Shown: in pieces, positions 33,393-44,700 of the stretch | How positions within the stretch are numbered: position 1 is the first letter of the stretch | Layout: the number at the start of each line of letters is the position of its first letter | NCBI RefSeq assembly: GCF_964019385.1 | Contig: NC_088645.1 | Location: 46,492,304 to 46,556,303 of the forward strand | Length of the DNA stretch: 64,000 nucleotides | Origin: Sycon ciliatum | Taxonomy: Eukaryota; Porifera; Calcarea; Leucosolenida; Sycettidae | Direction of reading: 5' to 3' | Notes under the pieces: generated by a model | The model's database searches: none | What the model saw: the letters and a program-made list of their open reading frames with translations, nothing else | What the model was told of the DNA's origin: nothing | Translations under genes and position numbers: made by a program

Positions 33393-33650
33393 AGAGGACA
33401 TATGGATACGAGTTAAGAGTAACTCTCCATCACTGTAACCAGATACTCTACAGTCAGAAAGTGCAACAACTAGGCACAAAGCTGAAAAAGTACTGAGACA
33501 TTCGACGTCCTGACGCCTAGCTTCAACACATCTCCGTAGCGCAAACCGACAGCCTGCCAATTGTGCCTAGTTGTTGCACTTTTTGACTGTATAATAGTAT
33601 CTGGTTACAGTGCTGGAGAGTTACTCGTAACTCGTATCCATATGTCCTTT
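33393..33650. repeat. Hairpin MITE-like repeat inside R2 copy a
   Basis: Arms of about 85 bp (33393-33480 and 33563-33650) are inverted copies beginning GGACATATGGATACGAGTTA, with a short loop including CAACACATCTCCGTAGCGC. The same structure in R2b is split by LINE C. Relatives lie at 95-222 and 49235-49400, so the hairpin moved independently of R2. Confidence 0.8.
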
Positions 33651-33844
33651 TCCTTTCTACATTTATTATTGGGTCAACAGCTATTTTTCCTAAAGTAGTC
33701 CAAATGTCACAGTTTTCTTTGTTAGATCTAAAACTAACACAAGAAGCACTGATATTCTAAAGCAAGCACTATTGGAGGCGTGATTACCTGAGCAGCGAGC
33801 AGTGTGAAAGTAAATGTAGATTGGAGAAATGCATGTGAGAAAGG

Positions 33845-33930
33845 TACATGTATGTGAGCGTTGGTATGTGAGCGTTGGTATGTGAGTGTTGGTATGTGGG
33901 TGTTGGTATGTGAGTGTTGGTATGTTAAAG
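33845..33930. repeat. 14-bp minisatellite
   Basis: Five to six copies of TATGTGAGTGTTGG with single-base variants. R2b has only two copies at about 61162-61192, a length difference between the two R2 copies. Confidence 0.85.
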
Positions 33931-34158
33931 TGTGAGTGCTGTAACGAATTCTTTCTGCTTGCATAAATCTGGATCACGAGTACGAATAAACACGGCTTCT
34001 AATACGGAGAGTAGACGAAAACTACTAGCATGGCACACCACACTGAAGCAGGAATCATCATACAATTTGAAACACTGGGCGTTGGACACCAAATGCTTGA
34101 GTACAGCAGATCTACGAGTACTCACAAACATTGCACATTGCCGCGGCTTGCTGCTCAT
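33925..34158 (-). pseudogene. PLE-type C-terminal fragment in R2 copy a
   Basis: The minus frame reads KHLVSNAQCFKLYD, then LLSVLEAVFIRTRDPDLC and KQKEFVTALTL. The pattern (IxKHL, hydrophobic segment, LEAxxIR.xxPxLxxQ) resembles the end of GIY-YIG endonuclease domains in Penelope-like and related retroelements. The start of the domain is missing. The R2b counterpart is at 61193-61432, and a more distant relative is at 49900-50065. Confidence 0.6.
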
Positions 34159-34334
34159 GTAATCACGCCTCCAATAGTGCGATCTTTAGAATATCAGTGT
34201 TTCTTGTATTAGTAAACGAAGTAGCGGTGAGGCATCCTGCAGCTTCATAACTCGAGGAGAATTGGTGAGCACACATGCTCATTCCCTGGGCACTGCAAAT
34301 TCACAACTCATTTCATTTCACATAATCATTTTCA

Positions 34335-34360
34335 ACGTTTCGGCAAATTGCCATCATCAG
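34335..34360 (-). ncRNA. Hammerhead-like motif in PLE 3' region (minus copy)
   Basis: Minus strand: CTGATGA, then TGGCAATTTGCC (a GGC/GCC helix), then GAAAC, then GTT. Core elements are correctly spaced, but helix III is minimal and helix I is not evident, so it resembles the minimal hammerheads reported for PLEs rather than an efficient single-unit ribozyme. Confidence 0.55.
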
Positions 34361-34675
34361 GATACAATATGAAGTGGAAGTCTGGCAAGGAGCAGTTATA
34401 TACACTAATTTGGTGTTCTTAGGTGTTGATAATATTTCTATGACTACATATGTTACCTCAGTGCTAGAAATATGACATGTCTAAAACTAGTGAAAGATCA
34501 CAAGTTTTCACTGACTCATATGCTGGGTGTTGGTAATAAGTTAGCACAGCGCAGATGTCACCAGATAACTTGAGAAATGTCTGAACAGGTTTCTCGCAAG
34601 CAATTCACGAATGTGACCATGTCAGTGGTTTCCAGTAAATAATGTCACCTAGATATACAGTGTGGTGTGATTGTT

Positions 34676-36480
34676 TTAGAGTAATGACCATCCAGCACTG
34701 GTGTTGATCTCTGGGCCTTCGTTTCTGATCTCCACTGCCTCTCGCAATTTGCGGCTTGCCCTGTCACTGGCTCTTGCAACCACAGACACTGCCGAGAAGA
34801 TGCTGTCCCCGACACCTAGGTTGATCCCTGCATGCTTAGCTCGCATATGGTCACCCCATGGCTTATCTACAGTGCGCCTACGAGCTTCACCGTTGTGTTC
34901 CTCCAGTCTTGTCTCCAGTGTGCGACCCGTCTCTCCGATGTATTTTTCCCTGCACAACTTGCATTGCAGCCGGTATATCACATTCATCTTCAAACATATT
35001 TTCACTCCACCCGACTTACAAGTCAGACACGGCCCCAATGGGCGTCCTCTTCTCTTTGTCTTTCTGATGTTGGGCTCCTTAATGCAGCTGGGCGGACTTT
35101 GTGCTGAGTGACAGAGCTGACGTTTGAGGCTACCCGCATGCTCGTAAACCACCCGGACTGGTAACTTGTGCATCCGGATAGCTTTGCTGACGCTGTGATG
35201 CACCCTGTCCGACTTATACGGCAGCTTAAGAAACGCACAACACGGATTACCTCGGCGGCGACGCTTGGGTTTCCTTGCTGCTTCTCGGGCATTGATGATG
35301 AGGCTCTCTGGATAGTGGTTGAGTTGAAGTTGGTCTTGAAATTTCTGTTCACTTTCTTTACACATGGTGTCATTGGAAGACAGACGTTGTGCTCTTAAGA
35401 ATTGAGACTTGGCAACGGCAAGTTTGATGTGATGAGGTACAGCAGATGCGTAGTCTATCAGCAATCCACTATTGCATGGCTTTTGGAAGAGCCTGTACGT
35501 CATCTGGCCCGACTGTTGTATGGCAATCGTCACGTCCTGTAATCAATCCAGCCTTTGCTACTGCTGAGCTCGTAGGTGAACTTGAGTCGGTCGTGTCCTG
35601 CATTGAAGTGCTGTATTAGCTCCAAGAGGCGTTCCTCACCGTGGGTCCAGAGAATGATCACATCATCAATGTACCGTTTGTACAGCACAGGCAGAACCGG
35701 TGAATCGGCAAGAAGGCGCGTTTCCAGAGAGTGCATGAACAATATTGCGAATGGTGGTGCTAGATTATTGCCCATTGCAACTCCCTCTAGCTGGTGGTAA
35801 ATTTGTCGCCCGAATCTGAAGAAATTGTTACTGAGAACAAATTGAAGCAAGTCCTTGACTTCGCACACGTCAAGGCCGAACATGTTGATTCTTTTGAAAT
35901 TCTGTTCCAATATTTCTCCCACTGCGTTGACTCCCTCTTCAATTGGAATGCTCGGGTACAGGCCCACGACATCCAAAGTGGCAAGAATTGTCCCCTCTGG
36001 AGCTTTGAGATCTGGGAATAAAGCGCAGATGTCATCAAGGGCTTCATTCGTATTAGTGAGGTGTGCTGGGACGAAGTCAAGCAACTGGTGTAGAATGCGT
36101 TCTAGTACGATTGATATGCCCGTGACAGGACTATCACATGCTGACACGACGGGTCGTAGGGGTAGGTTCTGTTTATGATCCTTTGGGAGACCATAGAACT
36201 CGGGGAATCTTGTATCATTGGGGAGAATCGACTTCAGCAGCTTTGAATCCATGTTCTTGCATTTGTCCCCAAGGACAGCTTTCACCCGTGTCTCGAACTC
36301 AGTTATTGTTAGGTCAACCCTTTCGTACATAGCGCTATCTGATAGCAATGTGTCTGCCTTCTCCAGGTAGAGCGTTTGTTTCATTGCGACTAACTTTTTG
36401 TTTTTGTCTGACGGTTTGATGACTGTACTTGTGTCCTTGCGGAGTCTGGCCAGCTCCTCTCGTTCCTCCTTGGTCATATT
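34676..36480 (-). pseudogene. PLE reverse transcriptase and GIY-YIG endonuclease, minus copy
   Basis: From 36480 downward: RT motifs VIKPSDKNKKLVAM, FYGLPKDHK, TILATLDVVGLYPSIP (first catalytic Asp), GVAMGNNLAPPFA and YIDDVIILW (catalytic Asp pair, about 35670), then a linker with basic clusters and CxxC (CLTCKSGGVKIC), then the endonuclease: VIYRLQCKLCREKYIGETGR, the catalytic Arg in GRTLETRLEEH and Glu in REAVEIRNE. It lacks the N-terminal part of a full PLE protein. A one-base deletion at about 35541 (WIDY then a shift) splits the frame; the plus copy keeps this position intact. Confidence 0.9.
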
Positions 36481-36954
36481 AGACGTCCGCAAGGACACAA
36501 GTACAGTCATCAAACCGTCAGACAAAAGTAAAAAGTAAGTCGCAATGAAACAAACGCTCTACCTGGAGAAGGCAGACACATTGCTATCAGATAGCGCTAT
36601 GTACGAAAAGGTTGACCTAACAATAACTGAGTTCGAGACACGGGTGAAAGCTGTCCTTGGGGACAAATGCAAGAACATGGATTCAAAGCTGCTGAAGTCG
36701 ATTCTCCCCAATGATACAAGATTCCCCGAGTTCTATGGTCTCCCAAAGGATCATAAACAGAACCTACCCCTACGACCCGTCGTGTCAGCATGTGATAGTC
36801 CTGTCACGGGCATATCAATCGTACTAGAACGCATTCTACACCAGTTGCTTGACTTCGTCCCAGCACACCTCACTAATACGAATGAAGCCCTTGATGACAT
36901 CTGCGCTTTATTCCCAGATCTCAAAGCTCCAGAGGGGACAATTCTTGCCACTTT

Positions 36955-39475
36955 AGTCCTGGAGCCAGGTCCAGGAATCTGACAGTGTCATTTGACACCT
37001 CGTCCAGGAAAGATTTGGCTTCAAATTCGGAGAGGCGGACCAACTATAGGAATTTTGGAGAAAATTAGAAGTTCCCAATGTTGTCCGTTTGGAAGTTATG
37101 AGCTATTTCCAAATTGCTTAGGTTACTATGGTAACTTGTGTGCAATTAGCCGTTCCTGAGGCAAAGCCGGTACAACTTTGGAGAAAAAAGTTACCTTGTT
37201 GGAAGGCGAGCTCTTTCCAAGACTATTATTGAAAACTAGAAGTTTATAGGACTGTCGGCTTCCTTGTCACAGGAATTTCTCGAATTTCTACGGTTACCGT
37301 GGTAACGTGTATGCAATTAGCCACTTCTAAGCCAAAATCAGTGCATTTTCTCCCCTGTAGGCAGGTGGAAAGCAGAGAATAGTTATAATATTGTGGCTCA
37401 GAGGTCTATTGGGCTTGTTCATGCCTGGTTTGTAGAGACTGGGCTCCTCTCCCCTCTAACACTACCGGGATTGCATTGACCTGGCACTTGTTTCCTCCCT
37501 TCCTTCACATAATACAATGTACATGTACATGTAGTACCCAGACAGCGGTGTGCTATGTTGACAGGATTGGTCACCATGATCCACTAGTACTAGTACTTTC
37601 CACTCAATTCACATTTTCTTTTTATGGAACAATGTCATGCAGGCTGTCCAATCGACATGTACACTGTACATGTTTAGGAAGCACATTGCCCATGAAATAC
37701 AGTCATGTACATGTACATGTAGACCGGGGCGGGGGTGGGGGCCTACGCCAAGACCTGGAAGGACAATTTTGATCAACGAGATGGCTAATAGACAAACAAC
37801 TGCCCTAACCGCAACATGCAACAAACTCCGCCACATATTCCGTGCTCATGTGTCATCCTTCAGCAACTCACAGCAAGCATTTACACAGGAAGGTCTGGTC
37901 ACATCCCTCTGATCAAGCAACAGTTTCAAAACAGTCCCGGACTGACCCCATGGCCCATGGGGCAGTGACCTCTCCTGCTATCTAGCCGAGCCATTATGAA
38001 TTCTACACCTAGTACCAAGAGTGTATAATCGGGGGGTTATAACTCTTGCTAGTACCTGTACCGGTACATGTGGCATCATTTCCAGCACTCACAGATACAT
38101 GTACATGTGCAGCAGTTGTTCACCATCCAACTCGGCTACAAGTGATGCAAATACAGTACAGTGCCTGATGCCACAGATTATTCTATGTACATCGAACACC
38201 CTGGATGGTTTCACCTGTATACAATCATGTAAATGTGGAGACAGTTACTCCTACACGCCATATCTCTTGCCAATTATCAACGTATTGGAGAAAATCGTTG
38301 ATCGGCAGGTTGAGGAGTTCTTAGTGACAATAGTGAGGTTTCTGCCCTGCCATGGAGCAGTTTGCATACTCCGATCTCTCCCAGTCCTGGCATCTCCGTG
38401 TGATATGAGAAGGGAACTTGGTGTGTTTGGTTGAACGACTATACATGTGAATGAAGTACATGTATCATGTAATTTAAATGGCACACCAGTAACAACAACA
38501 ATAACAATAATGAATACCACAACAGTGTCCTGGACATGTACTTCAGTTCAGTACATTGTACATTGTACAATGTACACCTTACAGTACTGGCCTCTTTTAC
38601 GGGCAAGATTATTCTTTGGATGTGAAAAAATACGTGTAGTCATGTACATGTACATGACAAAACAGACAATGTAGTTTGGTTGCCAGCATGTTACAAGCTA
38701 CTTGTAGGCGGAGGATGCACTGAGACTGTGTTCGAAAACAGTGCTCCTTATGACCTTACTACAACCTCCACGGTTGGCATAGCCCTGGTCTTGCGACCAT
38801 TTGAACTATAATGGCGGCTAGCCCCAGTTCTAATATATATGGTAGGGAATTGTTTGAGTTTTCTTGTTTTTGTTTGTGCTATCAGTTGTGTTTCCTTGCT
38901 CGTTCTTGGATGTCAGTCCTGCCTAAATCCTCTTGATCCTTTTGTGTGGATCCCGGCACTAAACCAGGAGAGAGGGGTCCAGTCTCTACAAACCAGGCTT
39001 GCAACAGCCCAATAGACCTCTAAGCCACATTATTATAACTATTCTCTGCTTTCCACCTGCCTACAGGGGAGAAAATGCACTGATGTTGGCTTAGAAGTGG
39101 CTAATTGCATACACGTTACCGCGGTGACCGTAGAAATTCGAGAAATTCCTGTGACAAGGAAGCCGACAGTCCTATAAACTTCTGGTTTTCAATAACAGTC
39201 TTGGAAAGAGCTCGCCTTCCAACAAGGTAACTTTTTCTCCAAAATTGTATCGGCTTTGCCTCAGGAACGGCTAATTGCACACAAGTTACCATAGTAACCT
39301 AAGCAATTTGGAAATAGCTCATAACTTCCAAACGGACAACATTGGGAACTTCTAGTTTTCTCCAAAATTCCTATAGTTGGTCCGCCTCTCCGAATTTGAA
39401 GTCAAATCTTTCCTGGGCGAGGTGTCAAATGCAACTCCTCAATAAAGCGACTTTTTCGGACTTGGCCCCAGCACT
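36955..39475. mobile_element. 2.5-kb DNA transposon with about 500-bp inverted repeats, ACTTT target duplication
   Basis: The ends begin AGTCCTGGAGCCAGGTCC (left) and, complemented, AGTGCTGGGGCCAAGTCC (right). Inverted repeats extend to about 37450 and from about 38975. ACTTT lies at 36950-36954 and 39476-39480; the uninterrupted minus PLE copy has a single CACTTTGGATG, proving the 5-bp duplication. Each arm contains two copies of a palindromic GGTTACYRTGGTAAC word. The interior has CATGTACATGTAC tracts and a LINE relic but no transposase. The superfamily is not identified; a 5-bp duplication with long TIRs and AGT ends does not fit common families I know. Confidence 0.88.
38190..38345 (+). 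pseudogene. Decayed LINE reverse transcriptase snippet
   Basis: A short stretch reads CGDSYSYTPYLLPIINVLE followed by KIVDRQVEEFL, matching the K-x-GD...YRP...LLP...LEK...Q..EFL signature of LINE RTs (compare LINE A at about 4395-4500). Sequence on both sides is not recognisable. It sits inside the long-TIR element. Confidence 0.5.
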
Positions 39476-41095
39476 ACTTTGGATGTCGTGGGCCTGTACC
39501 CGAGCATTCCAATTGAAGAGGGAGTCAACGCAGTGGGAGGAATATTGGAACAGAATTTCAAAAGAATCAACATGTTCGGCCTTGACGTGTGCGAAGTCAA
39601 GGACTTGCTTCAATTTGTTCTCAGTAACAATTTCTTCAGATTCGGGCGACAAATTTACCACCAGCTAGAGGGAGTTGCAATGGGCAATAATCTAGCACCA
39701 CCATTCGCAATATTGTTCATGCACTCTCTGGAAACGTGCCTTCTTGCTGATTCACTGGTTCTGCCTGTGCTGTACAAACGGTACATTGATGATGTGATCA
39801 TTCTCTGGACCCACGGTGAGGAACGCCTCTTGGAGCTAATACAGCACTTCAATGCAGGACACGACCGACTCAAGTTCACCTACGAGCTCAGCAGTAGCAA
39901 AGGCTGGATTGATTACATGGACGTGACGATTGCCATACAACAGTCGGGCCAGATGACGTACAGGCTCTTCCAAAAGCCATGCAATAGTGGATTGCTGATA
40001 GACTACGCATCTGCTGTACCTCATCACATCAAACTTGCCGTTGCCAGGTCTCAATTCTTAAGAGCACAACGTCTGTCTTCCAATGACACCATGTGTAAAG
40101 AAAGTGAACAGAAAATTCAAGACCAACTTCAACTAAACCACTATCCAGAGAGCCTCATCATCAATGCCCGAGAAGCAGCAAGGAAACCCAAGCGTCGCCG
40201 CCGAGGTAATCCGTGTTGTGCGTTTCTTAAGCTGCCGTATAAGTCGGACAGGGTGCATCACAGCGTCAGCAAAGCTATCCGGAAGCACAAGTTACCAGTC
40301 CGGGTGGTTTACGAGCATGCGGGTAGCCTCAAACGTCAGCTCTGTCACTCAGCACAAATTCCGCCCAGCTGCATTAAGGAGCCCAACATCAGAAAGACAA
40401 AGAGAAGAGGACGCCCATTGGGGCCGTGTCTGACTTGTAAGTCGGGTGGAGTGAAAATATGTTTGAAGAAGAATGTGATATACCGGCTGCAATGCAAGTT
40501 GTGCAGGGAAAAATACATCGGAGAGACGGGTCGCACACTGGAGACAAGACTGGAGGAACACAACGGTGAAGCTCGTAGGCGCACTGTAGATAAGCCATGG
40601 GGTGACCACATGCGAGCTAAGCATGCAGGGATCAACCTAGGTGTCGGGGACAGCATCTTCTCGGCAGTGTCTGTGGTTGCAAGAGCCAGTGACAGGGCAA
40701 GCCGCAAATTGCGAGAGGCAGTGGAGATCAGAAACGAAGGCCCAGAGATCAACACCAGTGCTGGATGGTCATTACTCTAAAACAATCACACCACACTGTC
40801 TATCTAGGTGACAGTATTTACTGGAAACCACTGACATGGTCACATTCGTGAATTGCTTGCGAGAAACCTGTTCAGACATTTCTCAAATTATCTGGTGACA
40901 TCTGCGCTGTGCTAACTTATTACCAACACCCAGCATATGAGTCAGTGAAAACTTGTGATCTTTCACTAGTTTTAGACATGTCATATTTCTAGCACTGAGG
41001 TAACATATGTAGTCATAGAAATATTATCAACACCTAAGAACACCAAATTAGTGTTTATAACTGCTCCTTGGCAGACTTCCACTTCATATTGTATC

Positions 41096-41122
41096 CTGAT
41101 GATGGCAATTTGCCGAAACGTT
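41096..41122 (+). ncRNA. Hammerhead-like motif in PLE 3' region (plus copy)
   Basis: The same motif as at 34335-34360 in opposite orientation: CTGATGA (41096-41102), helix GGC/GCC and GAAAC (41115-41119). Its location about 320 bp after the PLE stop codon fits a PLE terminal-repeat ribozyme. Activity as a monomer is doubtful. Confidence 0.55.
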
Positions 41123-41500
41123 GAAAATGATTATGTGAAATGAAATGAGTTGTGAATTTGCAGTGCCCAGGGAATGAGCATGTGTGCTCACCAATTCTCT
41201 TCTTGTATTAGTTTTAGATTTAATAATCTACACCTCATGATACCATAAATAAAATAATAATCCCCTTTGTGTACAACATTTCAATTGATCGTACCTCAGT
41301 GAGTCCTGTTATATTTCCAAGAAATAAAATTTGTACATGTAGGTCGAAAAGAATATTCCCAGCTGTCCTTTGAAACAATCGTGGAAGCGCACCGATGTGT
41401 GGTTCCAGAGTTACAAAGAATGAAAATCGAATCGCGGCGAATGTCGCGCAATAGCAGCATGCGCAGATTTGAATGAGGGATTTCCCCATCATTCTGGGCA

Positions 41501-41700
41501 NNNNNNNNNNNNNNNNNNNNNNNNNNNNNNNNNNNNNNNNNNNNNNNNNNNNNNNNNNNNNNNNNNNNNNNNNNNNNNNNNNNNNNNNNNNNNNNNNNNN
41601 NNNNNNNNNNNNNNNNNNNNNNNNNNNNNNNNNNNNNNNNNNNNNNNNNNNNNNNNNNNNNNNNNNNNNNNNNNNNNNNNNNNNNNNNNNNNNNNNNNNN
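41501..41700. other. Assembly gap (200 N)
   Basis: The left flank is R2 sequence that continues in R2b beyond 61773; the right flank is the 19-bp satellite. A satellite is a common cause of assembly breaks. The real distance is unknown, so order and copy number across this point are uncertain. Confidence 1.
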
Positions 41701-44700
41701 CTGCAAGACATACAATGCACTGCAAGAGATACAATTCACTGCAAGAGACACAATGCACTGCAAGAGATACAATGCACTGCAAGAGACACAATGCACTGCA
41801 AGAGACACAATGCACTGCAAGAGACACAACGCACTGCAAGAGATACAATGCACTGCAAGAGATACAATGCACTGCAAGAGATACAATGCACTGCAAGAGA
41901 TACAATGCACTGCAAGAGATACAATGCACTGCAAGAGATACAATGCACTGCAAGAGACACAATGCACTGTTGATGGACTCTTAATATGTACATGTAGGTA
42001 GCAAAGGGCGACGCCTAAAACCAATGTGCAAGTCACCACCCCGAGAAGATGGGCAGCATGGTAATGTCACGATAAGTGTGATACAACCAGGAAACGTGTT
42101 GTACAGAGTGCACCTATAATAGTTAGCATCCAGTGATTTATGTATTCCTCGGAAATCCTTTTGTTCCCTTTGATTCCTTTTTAGAATTCAGTATTGTTTT
42201 GCGGTCATTCCGCTCATGGCTAGAGGACAATCACTCATTGCTATTTTTAGACGTGTTCATTCCGATGCTTCGGGAATACTTACTCTAGGTTATAGTTTGG
42301 AAACTAACGAGGAGCTTCTAGAAATGATGAAATTTGGGAAATGATGGTGGGCTGTCTGCAAATAATCAGGGGTCACACACGTCCAACTCACGGGTATTTT
42401 TTCGATGTTTGTTCCACTGGACGACTTCTCATGTATGAAGAAATTCTTGTATAATTAATAATAATGTTCCAAGCCTACAACAAAAGCAAGTTGGTGAATC
42501 GAGGCGGAAGTATGGCTGTGTGGGTTGTGTAAATTCATGAGTGTTCCCTGTTCATCACACACAGAGCTGCAGCAGTCTTTGGTTGCCCGTTGCGCCATGT
42601 ACCTGGCATACATTATAAATGTATGACCACCGTCAGCCCTTGTGCAATATTCAGAGGGAAGACATGCGAGCATTTTGGTGCCATCCTGGCCTTGGATCAG
42701 TCGTAGTTCAACTACTTCAGTATAATGCTCTAGTCTGGTTCATTTGGACCTGTGATGCATTAGTCTGTACTTGACAGCATCTATGATTTGGTCAATAGCA
42801 CATCTTTGATCGGCCGTGTGAGGGATGTCAAGTGTAGTTGCTCTGCACGTTTCACGATGGCATGCAGGTTGTCCGAAGGCATGTTGCTGACAAGTGACAG
42901 AACTCTCTTGGCTCTCCTCCAGTACATGAAGATACGCAGCAGAGCACTAAGACGTATACAGTCATTGAAGAGACTTAGAATATCAGCTGACTCTATCCTA
43001 AACAGGTGTAGGTGGGCCTTGAGAACAGCACTTGGAGCACTGTTCAAGTACATGTACTAGTAGCAGCGGCGTGCTGCTAACGCCATGAACACGACAGGTC
43101 TATTGTGTCGTGCAATCTGGGTTGAGATAGATATGATGACCGCATGACATTTTAGATAACGAATGTGCTGTCAAACCTTTCTATAGCAGGTCTCTTGCCG
43201 ACCACCTGTGAGACATTCCTCATGTATATTACACGTCCGTCTTCTTTTCACACATGATCCATTGCCACACTTGTATTTTTACACCTGAGACGCTGAGTAG
43301 AGTGGTTTTATGTGAGTAATTATGGCGTAGTTGAAATAGAACAAGCACGCGTACATGTACATGTACAGATGAAGACGAAACACACTCACCACACTCTTTA
43401 TGATGTCTACTGCCAGCCTGCAATGTAGGAACCACAATTACATTATTTATTTTATTCTACGAACTTAGAAGTGGTGCTTTCTTCCAGGTTTGCCGAGTGG
43501 AAGGTGCGACGTGCTCCTCGTGTGCTCTGGATGGCAGTCGTGAGTCAGTCAAGTATCAAGTTCGGCAAGAAGCGTGTGTTCCTAGTTGGAACAATCAACT
43601 TAATTATTTTATTCTATTTATTTTATTCCAAGCAATACATGGCTGGGGTAGCCAATGACCACTTTGCGTGGCGATTGTAGGGTTTTTATAGCCAACCATG
43701 GCTAACATGGAAAAGAGTAAGAAGTGAAAAAGAAAAGGAAAAGAATAAAGAAGCAAATATGGACTAAAATTGCGGTCTACTGGTAAAGCAAGGGATTACA
43801 GAGCAGTACCGTCGGATCACGGTTGAAGTACATGCTATCCTAGAATTCACCACTATACACCTATCATCAAACCTCCTACATTTGGACTTCAGAAAACTTA
43901 CATCGTACTTGAAAGTCACATTTTACTGTGCATGTGTTTGGTATTATTTTATTGTTGTCTTTTTTGGACACAGTGAAGCACGATATTGTGAAGGAGAATA
44001 AAACAAATAAAAACAAAAGATGTGACGTTGGTAAATTCCTTTGTCCGTTGTTCATCAAAATCAATGTTGCAGCAGTGTTTGTTTGCCAGTAATGTCATTT
44101 ACCATGGCTACACTCGAAAGGTATGACCTCTGTCAGCCCATGTCCAATATGTACTGGGATCAGTCGTAGTTCAAGTACTTCAGTAAATAGTTCACTTTAG
44201 TCTGACCCATTTGTATAAGTGATGCACTAGTCTGTACTTGACGGCCTCTGTGATTTACTCACCTGCACATCGCCTGTGTGCCCATGTTCGGGCCTACAAG
44301 TAGTTCCTCTGCTAGTTTAACCATGGCATGTAGGTTGTCCGAAGGCATGTTGCTGAAAAACCGTGACAGGCTGTGTTGTGCAATGTACAAGTGGCATGCG
44401 CTGCAACAGCCACAACTCGACTTCTTTGACGCAGACTTCTGGTGATTCAGATTGGTATAGTGGCCATTCACCCATGTAAAGTCGGGAAACATATCAGGGG
44501 CATGTTGTTGTATGCGTGCGCTGCCTGGACCCCGAAAGGGTGCACCCCCCCCCCCCCCACACACACACACATACCCAGCGTCTACCTGTCGTCGGTGTTA
44601 TGTATCACCCAGGCTAGGGGAATTGTGTGAGTTTTCAAAAGCACACTCGTTCTTGATGGACAATGAGAAGCTGAGCGCAAGAGTCCATGTACATATCCAG

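Larger units (their letters stand above)
36485..40780 (+). pseudogene. PLE reverse transcriptase and GIY-YIG endonuclease, plus copy, interrupted
   Basis: The same protein as the minus copy. The N-terminal part is 36485-36954; after the inserted long-TIR element, it resumes at 39476-40780 and is open to its stop, including YIDD (about 39785) and the whole GIY-YIG domain (40463-40770). An early TAA (about 36536) just before VAMKQTLYLEK also breaks it. The first RT catalytic Asp codon lies right beside the insertion point. This copy shows the frame missing in the minus copy. Neither copy is functional alone. Confidence 0.88.
34213..41199. mobile_element. Head-to-head dimer of a Penelope-like element with 12-bp target duplication
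   Basis: Two 5'-truncated PLE copies point away from each other from a junction at about 36481-36485: minus copy 34213-36480, plus copy 36485-41199 (interrupted by 36955-39475). The pair is bracketed by TTCTTGTATTAG at 34201-34212 and 41200-41211; the empty site is at about 61473-61485 in R2b. The arms, including 3' UTRs, are about 98% identical, so both arose together. Inverted partial copies of this kind are known for Penelope-like elements. Confidence 0.9.
30525..41500. repeat. R2 repeat, copy a (with nested insertions)
   Basis: Begins CTCCCTAACCTCGTGATATC, as does copy b at 56668. Core R2 pieces here are 30525-30976, 31639-31877, 33192-34212 and 41200-41500. Between them sit a hammerhead inverted repeat, an ISL2EU-type element and the PLE dimer; copy b lacks all three and shows the empty sites. 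R2 contains a minus-strand hammerhead, a hairpin MITE and a PLE C-terminal relic, so it may itself be an old PLE derivative. The right end is lost in the assembly gap. Confidence 0.85.

Noticed and set aside
41235..42039. Open frames running through the N gap
   Set aside because: They consist largely of undetermined residues plus satellite translation.
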